Source of the DNA: Hydrogenoanaerobacterium saccharovorans
GTDB taxonomy: Bacteria > Bacillota > Clostridia > Oscillospirales > Ruminococcaceae
Reading direction: 5' to 3'
Length of the DNA stretch: 64,000 bases
Assembly (NCBI RefSeq): GCF_003814745.1
Contig: NZ_RKRD01000001.1
Coordinates: 1,302,001-1,366,000, forward strand
Shown piece by piece: positions 49,167 through 58,264 of this stretch. Positions within the stretch are counted from its first letter, which is position 1, and every line of letters starts with the position of its first letter. The position numbers were made by a program, and so were the translations under genes. The notes beneath the pieces are model-generated. The model saw nothing but the letters and a program-made list of their open reading frames with translations, was not told the DNA's origin and searched no databases.

Positions 49167-50884
49167 AATCATTTAAATTAGCGGTGTTCGGTATTGTGCT
49201 TCTTACATTCAGCAGTGTACTGGCAGATTTGCAGCTGCCGAACCTGCTGTCCAATATAATCAATAAAGGTATCGTTGAAGGCAATAATCCATATATTATT
49301 CGCATCGGGCTTATCATGATTGCTTTTGCACTGCTCAGTGCGGTTTGTAATCTGTTCAATGGTTTTTTGGCTGCACGCCTTTCCACAGGCTTAGGCCGTA
49401 ACCTGCGCCGCAAACTTTTTGTTAAAGTTGAGGGCTTCTCATTGCACGAGTTTGATCAAATCGGTACAGCTTCACTGATTACCCGCACTACTAACGATAT
49501 TACACAAGTGCAAAACTTTATGATGATGTTTATGCGTATAGTGCTGCAGGCACCTATCATGGCAATCGGCGGTATTTTTATGGCAGTCAGCAAAAATACA
49601 GGATTATCAGTTATCATTTTTCTTTCCATAACTGTACTTGTAACTGTGGTGCTGGTCATTGCCTCCAAAGCAATGCCGCTATCGAAATCAATGCAAAAAA
49701 AGCTGGATGCCATTAACCGCGTCTTGCGCGAAAAACTGACAGGTATTCGTGTTATTCGTGCATTTAACACAGATGAACACGAAATAAAGCGTTTTGACAA
49801 AGCAAACATTGATTTTTCTAAAACATCATTAAAAATGCAGCGAATTATGTCTTCTACCATACCTACCGTTATGTTAATTATGAACGCTACTACCATAGCT
49901 ATTGTTGCGGTCGGTTCAAAGTGGGTTGCACAGGGCACACTGTTGGATGGAGATATTGTTGCAGTAATTCAGTATGTTATGCAGATTATGATTTCACTCA
50001 CCATGCTCTCTATGATATTTGTTATGATGCCAAGGGCTACTGCATCTGCAGACCGTATCAATGAAGTAATGAATATGCAGTTATCAATAAAAAACCCCGA
50101 AAAACCGGTTGAAAGCAGCAAACTTAAAGGTTATGTCGAGTTTAAAAATGTCAGCTTTCGTTTTAATCACGCTGAAGAACCGGCACTCTCCAACATATCG
50201 TTTTCTGCAAAGCCGGGTGAGACAACTGCAATAATCGGCAGTACCGGCAGCGGAAAATCTACGCTTGTCAACCTGATTCCGCGCCTTTATGATGCGACTG
50301 AGGGGCAGGTTTTGGTAGACGGTATAGATGTTCGTGAATATAATCAAAGCGTTCTTCGCGATAAAATCGGCTATGTTCCTCAAAAAGCAGTGCTGTTCAC
50401 GGGCTCAATCGCCGAGAACATCCGCTACGGTAATGATAATGCCGGCAATGAGGAGATAAAAAAAGCAGCCGAAATTGCACAGGCTTGGGAGTTTATATCT
50501 GATAAACCGCTAAAACTGGATGAACATATTGCACAAGGCGGCACCAATGTTTCGGGCGGACAAAAGCAGCGTCTTGCTATCGCACGTGCTATTGTAAAAA
50601 AACCTGAAATTTATATTTTCGACGATAGCTTTTCTGCGCTGGACTTTAAAACAGACGTTCAACTGCGTAAATCTTTAAAACCTGAAACCAAAGAAGCAAC
50701 GGTAATTATCGTTGCACAGCGTGTAAGCACCATTATGGATGCAGACCGAATACTAGTACTGGATGAGGGACGTATCGTGGGTGAAGGTACTCACCAAGAG
50801 CTGTTGCAAAACTGCGATGTTTACAAAGAGATTGTCTCCTCACAGCTTTCTGCCGAGGAAATTCAGAAAGGAGGAAATGTCTGA
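49142..50884 (+). CDS. ABC exporter subunit with degenerate ATPase site
   Basis: This is a 580-residue half-transporter: six membrane helices, then an ATPase domain. Walker A is GSTGSGKSTLVNL, the signature NVSGGQKQRLAIARA and Walker B YIFDDSFSALD. The catalytic Glu after Walker B is replaced by Asp, as in one half of heterodimeric exporters such as BmrC/BmrD or TM287/288. The start overlaps marR, and it overlaps or abuts the second subunit. Multidrug or peptide export is likely. Substrate is unknown. Confidence 0.93.
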   Translation: MRSIFKELKSFKLAVFGIVLLTFSSVLADLQLPNLLSNIINKGIVEGNNPYIIRIGLIMIAFALLSAVCNLFNGFLAARLSTGLGRNLRRKLFVKVEGFSLHEFDQIGTASLITRTTNDITQVQNFMMMFMRIVLQAPIMAIGGIFMAVSKNTGLSVIIFLSITVLVTVVLVIASKAMPLSKSMQKKLDAINRVLREKLTGIRVIRAFNTDEHEIKRFDKANIDFSKTSLKMQRIMSSTIPTVMLIMNATTIAIVAVGSKWVAQGTLLDGDIVAVIQYVMQIMISLTMLSMIFVMMPRATASADRINEVMNMQLSIKNPEKPVESSKLKGYVEFKNVSFRFNHAEEPALSNISFSAKPGETTAIIGSTGSGKSTLVNLIPRLYDATEGQVLVDGIDVREYNQSVLRDKIGYVPQKAVLFTGSIAENIRYGNDNAGNEEIKKAAEIAQAWEFISDKPLKLDEHIAQGGTNVSGGQKQRLAIARAIVKKPEIYIFDDSFSALDFKTDVQLRKSLKPETKEATVIIVAQRVSTIMDADRILVLDEGRIVGEGTHQELLQNCDVYKEIVSSQLSAEEIQKGGNV

Positions 50885-50885
50885 T

Positions 50886-52703
50886 ATGAAACATATGGGA
50901 CAAAATCAGAAGATGTCTGACGCTAAAGTAAAAGATTTAAAAGGCACATATAAGCGCCTTTTTGGATACGTTGGAAAATACAAAGCGAGTTTCGTGTTAG
51001 TTGTTATTTTTGCAATTCTTTCTACCATCGCTGCGGTGTTAGCACCTTTGGTACTGGGAATGACCACAAATGAGCTGCACAGGGGTATCATTGATGCTTC
51101 GAATGGCGGTGCAGGCATTAATTTTGCACTGATGAGAAAGATTCTCATCATACTTGGTTTGCTCTATGTCTGTTCCGCTTTGTTTAAATATTTTGAACAA
51201 TACATTATGGCAGGTATTTCGCAAAAAACAATGTACTCGCTGCGTAAAGTAGTTGATGAGAAAATTAAAAAACTACCGCTGAATTATTTTGATACCCGCA
51301 CATTCGGCGATGTTCTAAGCAGAGTTACGAACGATGTTGATACCGTACAACAGTCGCTTCAGCAGGGCATTACGCAGCTTATCACTTCGGCTACCACAAT
51401 TGTGGGTATATTGATTATGATGATTTCTATAAGCCCGGTGCTCACCGCAATTGCATTGTGTACTCTGCCATTTTCGTTTCTTATTTCGATTGGTGTTGTA
51501 AAAAAATCACAGGGCTTATTTCGCGGCCAACAGCAAGCGATTGGCGATATTAACGGGCATGTAGAAGAAATGTATTCTGGCCATAACGTTATTAAAGTGT
51601 TTAACCGCGAAGATGAAGTGATAGAAAAATTTGATAAAATCAATAATCAGTTGTACGATTATGGTTGGAAGGCGCAGTTTATGTCAAGCATTATGATGCC
51701 CGGTATCAGTTTTATCGGCAATATCGGTTATGCGCTTATCGCCATAGTCGGCGGGCTCGCTGTAGTTTCCGGCCGTATGTATGTGGGCAGTATCCAGTCT
51801 TTTATTCAATATATGCGTCAGTTTACAATGCCTATTGTGCAAACCTCGCAGATTATGAATTTAATGCAATCTACAGGAGCTGCAGCAGAACGTATTTTTG
51901 AGTTCCTTGATGAAACAGAAGAAACTCCCGAAAAAAGCCCTGCGGTTGAAATTACCAATGTACAAGGCAATGTAGAGTTTTCGCATGTAAAATTTGGTTA
52001 TAGCTCCGAAAATACTCTTATCCACGACCTTAATATTCACGTCAAAAGCGGCGAACAGGTTGCAATTGTCGGCCCTACGGGTGCGGGTAAAACCACTATC
52101 GTCAACCTGTTGATGCGTTTTTACGAGATTAACTCAGGCAGCATTAAAATTGACGGTGTAGATATTATGGACATGAAACGTTCGGATTTACGAAATTTAT
52201 TCGGTATGGTTTTACAGGATACATGGTTGTTTAAAGGTACCATACGTGAAAATATTGAGTATGGCAGACTGGGGGCAAGCTTTGAAGAAATTGAAGCTGC
52301 TGCAAAATCGGCGCATGCGCATAAATTTATTATGCAGTTGCCCGACGGCTATGATTTTGTCTTAAACGAGGATGCTTCTAACATTTCACAGGGTCAGCGA
52401 CAGCTGCTTACGATTGCACGTGCAATTTTGTCGCAACCCAATATATTAATACTTGATGAGGCAACAAGTTCTGTCGATACCCGTACCGAACAGCGTATTC
52501 AGCGCGGTATGAAGAACCTAATGAAGGGGAGAACCAGCTTTGTTATAGCACATAGGCTATCTACTATTAAAGATGCTAACCTCATTATGGTACTTCAAGA
52601 TGGTGATATTGTAGAAACTGGCACTCACGATGAATTGATTGCTCAAAATGGTTTTTATGCACAACTGTACAACAGCCAATTTGCGAGCAACAACGTAGCA
52701 TAA
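50886..52703 (+). CDS. ABC exporter subunit with complete ATPase site
   Basis: This is a half-transporter of about 605 residues, partner of the gene before it. Walker A is GPTGAGKTTIVNL, the signature NISQGQRQLLTIARA, and Walker B ILILDEATSSVD has the full catalytic Glu. The signature has Gln where Gly is usual (SQGQ), also seen in heterodimers. The start is ATG 50886 or 50877: AAAGGAGG ends at 50874, 11 or 2 bases away. Both overlap or follow the previous stop closely, so the pair is coupled. A strong terminator follows. Confidence 0.93.
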   Translation: MKHMGQNQKMSDAKVKDLKGTYKRLFGYVGKYKASFVLVVIFAILSTIAAVLAPLVLGMTTNELHRGIIDASNGGAGINFALMRKILIILGLLYVCSALFKYFEQYIMAGISQKTMYSLRKVVDEKIKKLPLNYFDTRTFGDVLSRVTNDVDTVQQSLQQGITQLITSATTIVGILIMMISISPVLTAIALCTLPFSFLISIGVVKKSQGLFRGQQQAIGDINGHVEEMYSGHNVIKVFNREDEVIEKFDKINNQLYDYGWKAQFMSSIMMPGISFIGNIGYALIAIVGGLAVVSGRMYVGSIQSFIQYMRQFTMPIVQTSQIMNLMQSTGAAAERIFEFLDETEETPEKSPAVEITNVQGNVEFSHVKFGYSSENTLIHDLNIHVKSGEQVAIVGPTGAGKTTIVNLLMRFYEINSGSIKIDGVDIMDMKRSDLRNLFGMVLQDTWLFKGTIRENIEYGRLGASFEEIEAAAKSAHAHKFIMQLPDGYDFVLNEDASNISQGQRQLLTIARAILSQPNILILDEATSSVDTRTEQRIQRGMKNLMKGRTSFVIAHRLSTIKDANLIMVLQDGDIVETGTHDELIAQNGFYAQLYNSQFASNNVA

Positions 52704-52716
52704 AAATTTTATATTT

Positions 52717-52763
52717 AAACACAAAGAACCCGTCAGTTAATTTCTGACGGGTTCTTTGTGTTT
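52717..52763. terminator. Bidirectional terminator between exporter and sigma-factor operons
   Basis: AAACACAAAGAACCCGTCAG pairs perfectly with CTGACGGGTTCTTTGTGTTT around a 7-base loop, a 20-pair stem. It separates convergent transcription units and can serve both strands. Confidence 0.88.
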
Positions 52764-52814
52764 AGGGTTATTGTGTTTTATTCAATGCCTGTATAGGCAA
52801 TTGATACGTTGGTT

Positions 52815-53711
52815 CTAAGCTGCATTTGCTTGTTGTTCCAATTCTTCTTCGGCAGCTTGGCTGGCAAGTTCTTCCGCGTTGTCACTTGCCAATAAAGTCA
52901 ACTTTTCTGCACTTAGCGCAGCTTCAAATTTATCATTTATATTCAAGCTGTATCGAAGCCCTTTTTTGCTTTCGTATCGAAAATAAATATGTTGAAATGG
53001 GATATTATGTGCAGCCAGTTTATCTAATATTTTTTTACAATCGCCTGTAAACTGTGTCTTATCGGTATAGTCATTTAATAGTTCAATATTAAGCGTTACA
53101 TAATCAATGGGACGGAGATTTTTATAAGTAATTTCTTGCTCTGTTTTAAGGTATCCTTCCAAACTTACGTCAGCAGAAAGAGAAGAAACAGGCAACCCAT
53201 TCAGAGCATTAAAGCACATATCTTCAATTTCGGCACTGATAACTTTTTCATTATTATAGCGGCGAGGGCCATATTGTTCGTAAATCGGGGGAATAATAGC
53301 GGCACCAACACTGGCGCAAATTAGAATAAAACATACAAATCCGCTTAAAAAATCGTATTTAAGGTGATCGTCACGGTGAAAAAAATGATTAACCAAAATT
53401 TCAATCCCAAGAAAAATTAAAACAACAGGGGAGAGTTTTAATAATCGAACAATATCCAACGATGGGCTAAAAAGTGAGACTATGGCAAAAACACCGGCAG
53501 CAATTAATGCAAGCCCCATGGTCAATGTACCTACTCTGCGAACTTTGCGCGGCTGAACTGCTTCTTCAGTATAAGAAGGGGGATACTGATGATTATACGA
53601 TGCTGTACTTTGTGCCTGCTCGGCAGTCTCGGTTGGGGTGGTATCAGTTGCTTTTTCAACCGGTACCTCAACTTGTTCATCATCAGGTTTCTTTTCCAAT
53701 TCATTATTCAT
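52815..53711 (-). CDS. Membrane protein with LiaF-like transmembrane block, last gene of the sigma-factor operon
   Basis: This is a 298-residue protein. The first 65 residues are polar and disordered (PTETAEQAQ, SYNHQYPPSY). Then come about three or four membrane helices (GTLTMGLALIAAGVFAIVSL, SPVVLIFLGIEILV, FLSGFVCFILICASVGAA), resembling the LiaI/LiaF-type membrane region. A C-terminal domain of about 150 residues follows, probably outside, ending in an acidic Ala/Glu tail. ATG 53711 follows ACGGAGGACACAACC. It overlaps the gene upstream by 8 bases. LiaF relatives sense or damp envelope stress. The precise role is not known. Confidence 0.7.
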   Translation of the reverse strand: MNNELEKKPDDEQVEVPVEKATDTTPTETAEQAQSTASYNHQYPPSYTEEAVQPRKVRRVGTLTMGLALIAAGVFAIVSLFSPSLDIVRLLKLSPVVLIFLGIEILVNHFFHRDDHLKYDFLSGFVCFILICASVGAAIIPPIYEQYGPRRYNNEKVISAEIEDMCFNALNGLPVSSLSADVSLEGYLKTEQEITYKNLRPIDYVTLNIELLNDYTDKTQFTGDCKKILDKLAAHNIPFQHIYFRYESKKGLRYSLNINDKFEAALSAEKLTLLASDNAEELASQAAEEELEQQANAA

Positions 53712-54267
53712 GGTTGTGTCCTCCGTATTCCACAAAGTCGTCATCTTGCGGGGGCTGTGTCGCTTTTTTATTATTGCCTATCACTAAATGGATGCCAAGT
53801 GCAATAATTGCAATCGATACTATCAAGGTAGGGATATTGTGTATGATGCGGTAAACCCACGGAGCATAATCATAAATCAAATGCATATATGGGTTTACAA
53901 GATTTTGGAACAGCATGTATATACCCAGTGCAATACATCCACCGCCGATTAAGGTGTGGCGCTTTTTCAATATCTGTTTCCAGTCATCTTTTAAAACGAT
54001 ATTTTCCAGATTAAATAAAAATTTGTCCTCATGTTGCAAACGCTGTTCGTAGGTCATAGCTTTGATATTAAATGTGTCAAAAAACGAATAAAACCAAATT
54101 ACAGGGAGAACAATTGCAAAAAACGGCATATTTAAAAAACCGGATATTGCTGTAATCAGTGCAAAAGCAAGCATAACTGAAACACCTTTTTTCATCATAC
54201 CCAAATACATCTGTCCCGCACCGGGAATAAACGCAAAAATAAAAGTTAAAAAACTACTTTTTCTCAT
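53704..54267 (-). CDS. Small multi-pass membrane protein (TM2-like) in sigma-factor operon
   Basis: This is a 187-residue protein with about four or five membrane segments. It opens FAFIPGAGQMYLGMMKKG, the GxGqxYLG pattern found in TM2-type membrane proteins. A short soluble loop (YEQRLQHEDKFLF) separates the two halves. ATG 54267 follows GGAGGGAGACTTTACCG. It overlaps the anti-sigma gene upstream by 14 bases and the LiaF-like gene downstream. It probably helps the membrane stress response, but I cannot name its role. Confidence 0.7.
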   Translation of the reverse strand: MRKSSFLTFIFAFIPGAGQMYLGMMKKGVSVMLAFALITAISGFLNMPFFAIVLPVIWFYSFFDTFNIKAMTYEQRLQHEDKFLFNLENIVLKDDWKQILKKRHTLIGGGCIALGIYMLFQNLVNPYMHLIYDYAPWVYRIIHNIPTLIVSIAIIALGIHLVIGNNKKATQPPQDDDFVEYGGHNHE

Positions 54268-54727
54268 CGGTAAAGTCTCCCTCCAAATTGAAGTTAGTAA
54301 AAAATTTATTGATTTCATCAGAAACATTCTGTCCGAATTCTACTGCTTTTTCTGTAAAGTTTCCTGTTATCACAGTTAAGTCCTCCAAAGCATTGCGGTC
54401 TTTAATTTTAATATTGCCGGCGCTAAACGCACCACTCGTCCACAACACCATAGTAAAACACGCTGCAACACCGGCCGCAACATAGCGGTTAAAAAATACA
54501 ATTCTTGCTTGTTGCCTAATTCGCTGCAACACATTGGTTTTCAACGGTTTCGGCGGAGAAATCAGAACGTCATCGCAGAGTATGGCGGTATAACGCTCGG
54601 TACAATGGTCGCAAAAACTCAGGTGCTCCGCTATTTCCAAGCGCTGTAATTCATCCGGTAGTTCATCAATTAAATCAAACAGTGCAAAATCTGTTAAATG
54701 TCCGTTTTCATCAAAATACTCTTTCAC
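54254..54727 (-). CDS. Zinc-finger anti-sigma factor
   Basis: This is a 157-residue membrane anti-sigma factor. The N-terminal zinc-binding motif AEHLSFCDHCTERY (HxxxCxxC) is the ZAS/zf-HC2 signature that holds an ECF sigma factor. One membrane helix follows at about residues 80-100 (YVAAGVAACFTMVLW), then a roughly 55-residue outer tail. It starts at GTG 54727 after AAGGAGGAAAGAC and overlaps the sigma gene by four bases. Loss or cleavage of this protein would free the sigma factor. Confidence 0.9.
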   Translation of the reverse strand: MKEYFDENGHLTDFALFDLIDELPDELQRLEIAEHLSFCDHCTERYTAILCDDVLISPPKPLKTNVLQRIRQQARIVFFNRYVAAGVAACFTMVLWTSGAFSAGNIKIKDRNALEDLTVITGNFTEKAVEFGQNVSDEINKFFTNFNLEGDFTDEKK

Positions 54728-55230
54728 GTCTGTCTTTCCTCCTTTATTAGCTGCTGCAGCAGATTTTTTGCACGGTAAATTTGTGTTTGCACCGTCTTTT
54801 TTGGTCTGCCCAACAGCTTTGATATTTCCTCTACATTTTTATCCTCGATAAAATACATCGTAGATACTTTTAGATACGGCTCTTTTAAAGCTTCGATTTT
54901 ATCTCGTATATTTTGTTCTGTTTCGCTCTCGATGTAAATTTCATCCGGGCTGTTTTCTGCAGGGATATTTGAGAACTTTTCGTCGTCGCTTACAATTACT
55001 CGGCGCATATAGGCACTTTTGAGATAATCTTTTGCCTTATTCGTGGCAATTCTGGCAAGCCAAGGTTTGTAGCTCTCTGCCGGACAGCTGTCTATGTGTT
55101 GATAAGCTGAAAAGAATGTATCCTGTGCAAGATTTTGTGCTTCATGGAAGTCTCGCACCATTTGGTAACAGATGGTAAACACAAGCTTTTCGTAGCGTTC
55201 AATCAACTGTTCGAATTCTTCATTTGTCAT
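54724..55230 (-). CDS. ECF sigma factor
   Basis: This is a sigma-70 family protein of about 168 residues. Region 2 runs through YEKLVFTICYQMVRD and EAQNLAQDTFFSAY to YKPWLARIATNKAKDYLK. Region 4 is VEEISKLLGRPKKTVQTQIYRAKNLL. There is no region 1 or 3, so it is an ECF sigma. ATG 55230 is preferred because it lies downstream of a candidate ECF promoter; ATG 55284 would lie at or before the transcript start. No strong ribosome site fits either. It is held by the anti-sigma encoded next and probably activates its own operon. Confidence 0.92.
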   Translation of the reverse strand: MTNEEFEQLIERYEKLVFTICYQMVRDFHEAQNLAQDTFFSAYQHIDSCPAESYKPWLARIATNKAKDYLKSAYMRRVIVSDDEKFSNIPAENSPDEIYIESETEQNIRDKIEALKEPYLKVSTMYFIEDKNVEEISKLLGRPKKTVQTQIYRAKNLLQQLIKEERQT

Positions 55231-55274
55231 TTTGGGCTTATGTTCACCACCTTTTTGTGTCGTACAATTAATAA

Positions 55275-55301
55275 TACGAATCATAATTGCAATTGTCTTC
55301 A
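55275..55301 (-). promoter_or_regulatory. Candidate ECF-type promoter of the sigma operon
   Basis: On the minus strand TGAAGAC (complement of 55295-55301), a 16-base spacer and CGTA (complement of 55275-55278). ECF promoters of the SigW type read TGAAAC-N16-CGTA, so the spacing fits exactly and the -35 is partly matched. It is about 45 bases before the sigma start. Confidence 0.4.
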
Positions 55302-55337
55302 AAAAAATAAAATTTATTAAATATAATTAAGCAAAAG

Positions 55338-55362
55338 ATGAGCAGAGAAAATCTCTGCTCAT
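55338..55362 (-). terminator. Terminator of the amidase gene
   Basis: ATGAGCAGAGA pairs with TCTCTGCTCAT around three bases, 12 bases after the amidase stop. On the minus strand it is followed by a T-rich run (CTTTTGCTTAATTATATTT). Confidence 0.82.
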
Positions 55363-55374
55363 AATTTAAAAATA

Positions 55375-58248
55375 TTAAATTGACGAGTTTGCTTCACGAA
55401 CAGCTTTGATAATTCCGTTTGAAATACCCAGTGCAGATTTATAAATATAATAAGGGTCGCAGAGTTGCTCATACTCTTCGGGGCTTACCATATAGCCAAG
55501 TTCACATAAAAGGGAGGGCGTATGCGTCATTTGGGTAACGCGAAACGTCGATTTTCTTACACCGCGTTCTTTACGGCTGGTTGCTTTGCAAAGCTCATTA
55601 AAAATAGCGTTTCCAAACGGTACCGCTAATTCTTGGTTGTAATAAACTTCTATTCCTTTTGCATTGGTACTGTCGGTACTTTCAGCAGTAGAGTTCAGGT
55701 GGAAAGATAAGTATAAATCTGCTCGTAAATCACGTGCCATATCCATCCGCTGCTCGTAACTCAAACGTTCATCTTTCGTCTGTGTCATATAAACATTTGC
55801 CCCCAAAGCTTTCAGCCTTAAATAAGAAGCATAAGCATTGAGATAATTCAACTGGCTCTCTGTAGGCCCCGTATGTCCTGCTACGCCCAGTGCTCCCGGG
55901 TCGTTGCCGCCATGCCCTGCGTCTAAAACAATGGTGATTCCTTCCAGTGGTTTTGCAGGGTTGGTTGAAAGTTTCGGCGTGTTTTTTGCACGAATTAATA
56001 TACTGCCTTGGTTAAACTCAACATTGTAGCTCCAAAGCCGTTTCTTGTCCTTTGTTGTAAAGGTAACGGTGGTACATTTTTTGGTGCTGTCATATTCTGC
56101 TTTTACAGAACTAAACAGTTTGCTTTGCGAAGAATCAAATGCTGCACCGCTATCCAAAGATGTATTATAAAAAGTAACACTCAAAGAGTTTTCGCCGTAT
56201 TCCGATACATAGTAGGGCTTACCGTTTGCTGACATAGTAAATGTTTCGCCAATGTCATCCGATGTAAAAGATATATCATTTACGGTGGTATCAATGTTAA
56301 CCTTGCCTTCCAAAACCTTTACATCTTCTTTGTGAATATATCCGCCGCAGCTCAATTTATAGTAATCTCCGCTGTTTTCAACTACGTAATCGGTTGCCCC
56401 TTTTTCTACCGACACGATCATTTTATCGCGAAATTCATAGGCAATATTTACAGAGCTTGTGTCTCCGCGCATATCAGAAATTTCTATCGCAAATTTCGAG
56501 TTTTTACCAACAGCCAACAGTTCGCCGTTAGAGGTATAAGTTGTGCTTTTGCCGTTGTAATTCATTGTATAAGTTATTATCCCAATACGGGTGGTTTCAT
56601 CGGCGGGGTAGCTATCGGCAAGTTTTGCTTTTGCTGTAAAAACAGCGGGAACACCTACACTTGCTGTTGCAGTTTGCGAAAGTTGCACGGTTTGTCCGTT
56701 TGCTTGTGCCGTAACAGATGCGCCTGAAGGTGCGGTGCAAAACAGGGTAAACTCTTTGCCTACTTGCACCCCTTCGTCATATTGCGGGAACATACTGTTT
56801 TGCCGTATCTCAGATATTTTGGCGGGCATAACAGAATTAGGGTCATAACGCGAGATAGTAACGGTTTGTGTTTTATCGCCCTGTTTAAAGTAAAATGTAT
56901 TTTCACCTAATTTTAGATTTACCAAAATGCCAAAAGTACCTTTAGGTGCTTGGTCAATTTTATTTTCGTTCATTGTAATGGGTAGGCTTGGGTTAGAAGT
57001 ACCCATAATATAATAAGCTTTATAGGTCGTATTGATTTTTTCTGCAGGGCGTGTAATGTTAAATTCTTGCGGAATATCCAAATTTACTTTAAGGTAAGCT
57101 TGTTCCAATCCTATATTTACAGTGCTGAATACTGCCGAGAGACTGCTGGCTACATCAAAAAAATTATCTTTAATCGAATTATAATTGCGTATTACGCACC
57201 CATTTGCACCGTTTTGGTTATTCAAAAAGAGCTGCAGATTAAGTTCCAATGCACTATCGAAATAATTGTTATCGGCAACAGGTGTAAAAATTCGGTTTGC
57301 TGCATTTCCGGTATAAAAATCGATATCATTTTTTTGCGCAAATTCTTTCCATTTTACGAGTTCTTTTTCGTAAGCTCCGCTATCTGCTTTTAAATTAATA
57401 TTCGGCACAATAAAATCGAATAGCTTATTTCGCGCCCAAGTTTCTTTGTCGGTGTATCCGTTAAAAGATTCTTTGCCTATAAAAGCCTCGTCGGTCATAA
57501 TACCTAGCGTTACTTTAGAGCGGGCCTTTTTAACCTTACTATTAATATTGCCGATGAGGTTGGTTAAAAGTTGCGTTTTTTGTTCGTTCGTAGTTTCTAT
57601 CTCAAAATCCTGAGTTGGATATGCAAAATCTTTCAACAGAATACCATACACATCGTATTTTTTTGCAAGTTCTTCCGTAGCAGAAGCCACAAGTTTCTGC
57701 GTGAATTGCTCACTTGGTTTTAAATACAGCTTGCCATTTGCCGAAACGACATATTCACTGTTTTTAACAGCGATATTATTTGGATTACTTGGCATTTCAC
57801 CTATGCCGGAGATTAAAAAAGGATTGACAACTGCCGTTACTTTAATATTCTTTTTTGCAGCTTGCTTAATTAAATAATCCAGCGGGTCGAAACGATTCCA
57901 ATCAAACAAAAAGCGTTTCTTCTTTGTTGTAAGATATTCGCTGTCTTCATAGACTTTGGAGTTGTAAAGTGCTCCGCCATCTGTTACCGCTTCAAAAAAA
58001 ATATGATTAAACCCGTACTGCGCACTAAAATCAACAATGCGGTCGAGTTCTTGTTTTAGTTGTGTTTTTGAAAGATTCGTTGCTGACGGAAAATCAGCAT
58101 TGTGCCCCGTTGCAACATATATCCCATTCACCTTGCCTGCTGTACTGTATTTTAAGGGGGGGACTGCTAATACGGTTGCAGGCAGCATTGCAGCGGCTAA
58201 AATGAATACAGCTGCAATTATAAAAGCATGTTTAAAGTTTATTTTCAA
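55375..58248 (-). CDS. Exported GHL10-like glycosidase fused to N-acetylmuramoyl-L-alanine amidase
   Basis: This is a 957-residue secreted protein. A signal peptide (basic start, FIIAAVFILAAAML, cleavage near VLA-VPP) is followed by a family-10-like (GHL10/DUF187) glycosidase-type TIM barrel over about residues 45-370 (VNGIYVATGH, GFNHIFFEAVTDGGALY, VTAVVNPFLIS). A middle beta-rich region of about 400 residues follows. The amidase_3 domain starts at residue 771, with zinc ligands His779 (DAGHGG), Glu797 and His850 (SFHLNS), and catalytic Glu916 (LCELGYM). It should cut peptide stems from glycan strands, and perhaps the glycan as well. Start TTG 58248 follows GGAGAGAG; the longer in-frame head lacks a ribosome site. 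Confidence 0.88.
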   Translation of the reverse strand: MKINFKHAFIIAAVFILAAAMLPATVLAVPPLKYSTAGKVNGIYVATGHNADFPSATNLSKTQLKQELDRIVDFSAQYGFNHIFFEAVTDGGALYNSKVYEDSEYLTTKKKRFLFDWNRFDPLDYLIKQAAKKNIKVTAVVNPFLISGIGEMPSNPNNIAVKNSEYVVSANGKLYLKPSEQFTQKLVASATEELAKKYDVYGILLKDFAYPTQDFEIETTNEQKTQLLTNLIGNINSKVKKARSKVTLGIMTDEAFIGKESFNGYTDKETWARNKLFDFIVPNINLKADSGAYEKELVKWKEFAQKNDIDFYTGNAANRIFTPVADNNYFDSALELNLQLFLNNQNGANGCVIRNYNSIKDNFFDVASSLSAVFSTVNIGLEQAYLKVNLDIPQEFNITRPAEKINTTYKAYYIMGTSNPSLPITMNENKIDQAPKGTFGILVNLKLGENTFYFKQGDKTQTVTISRYDPNSVMPAKISEIRQNSMFPQYDEGVQVGKEFTLFCTAPSGASVTAQANGQTVQLSQTATASVGVPAVFTAKAKLADSYPADETTRIGIITYTMNYNGKSTTYTSNGELLAVGKNSKFAIEISDMRGDTSSVNIAYEFRDKMIVSVEKGATDYVVENSGDYYKLSCGGYIHKEDVKVLEGKVNIDTTVNDISFTSDDIGETFTMSANGKPYYVSEYGENSLSVTFYNTSLDSGAAFDSSQSKLFSSVKAEYDSTKKCTTVTFTTKDKKRLWSYNVEFNQGSILIRAKNTPKLSTNPAKPLEGITIVLDAGHGGNDPGALGVAGHTGPTESQLNYLNAYASYLRLKALGANVYMTQTKDERLSYEQRMDMARDLRADLYLSFHLNSTAESTDSTNAKGIEVYYNQELAVPFGNAIFNELCKATSRKERGVRKSTFRVTQMTHTPSLLCELGYMVSPEEYEQLCDPYYIYKSALGISNGIIKAVREANSSI

Positions 58249-58264
58249 TAATCTCTCTCCTATA

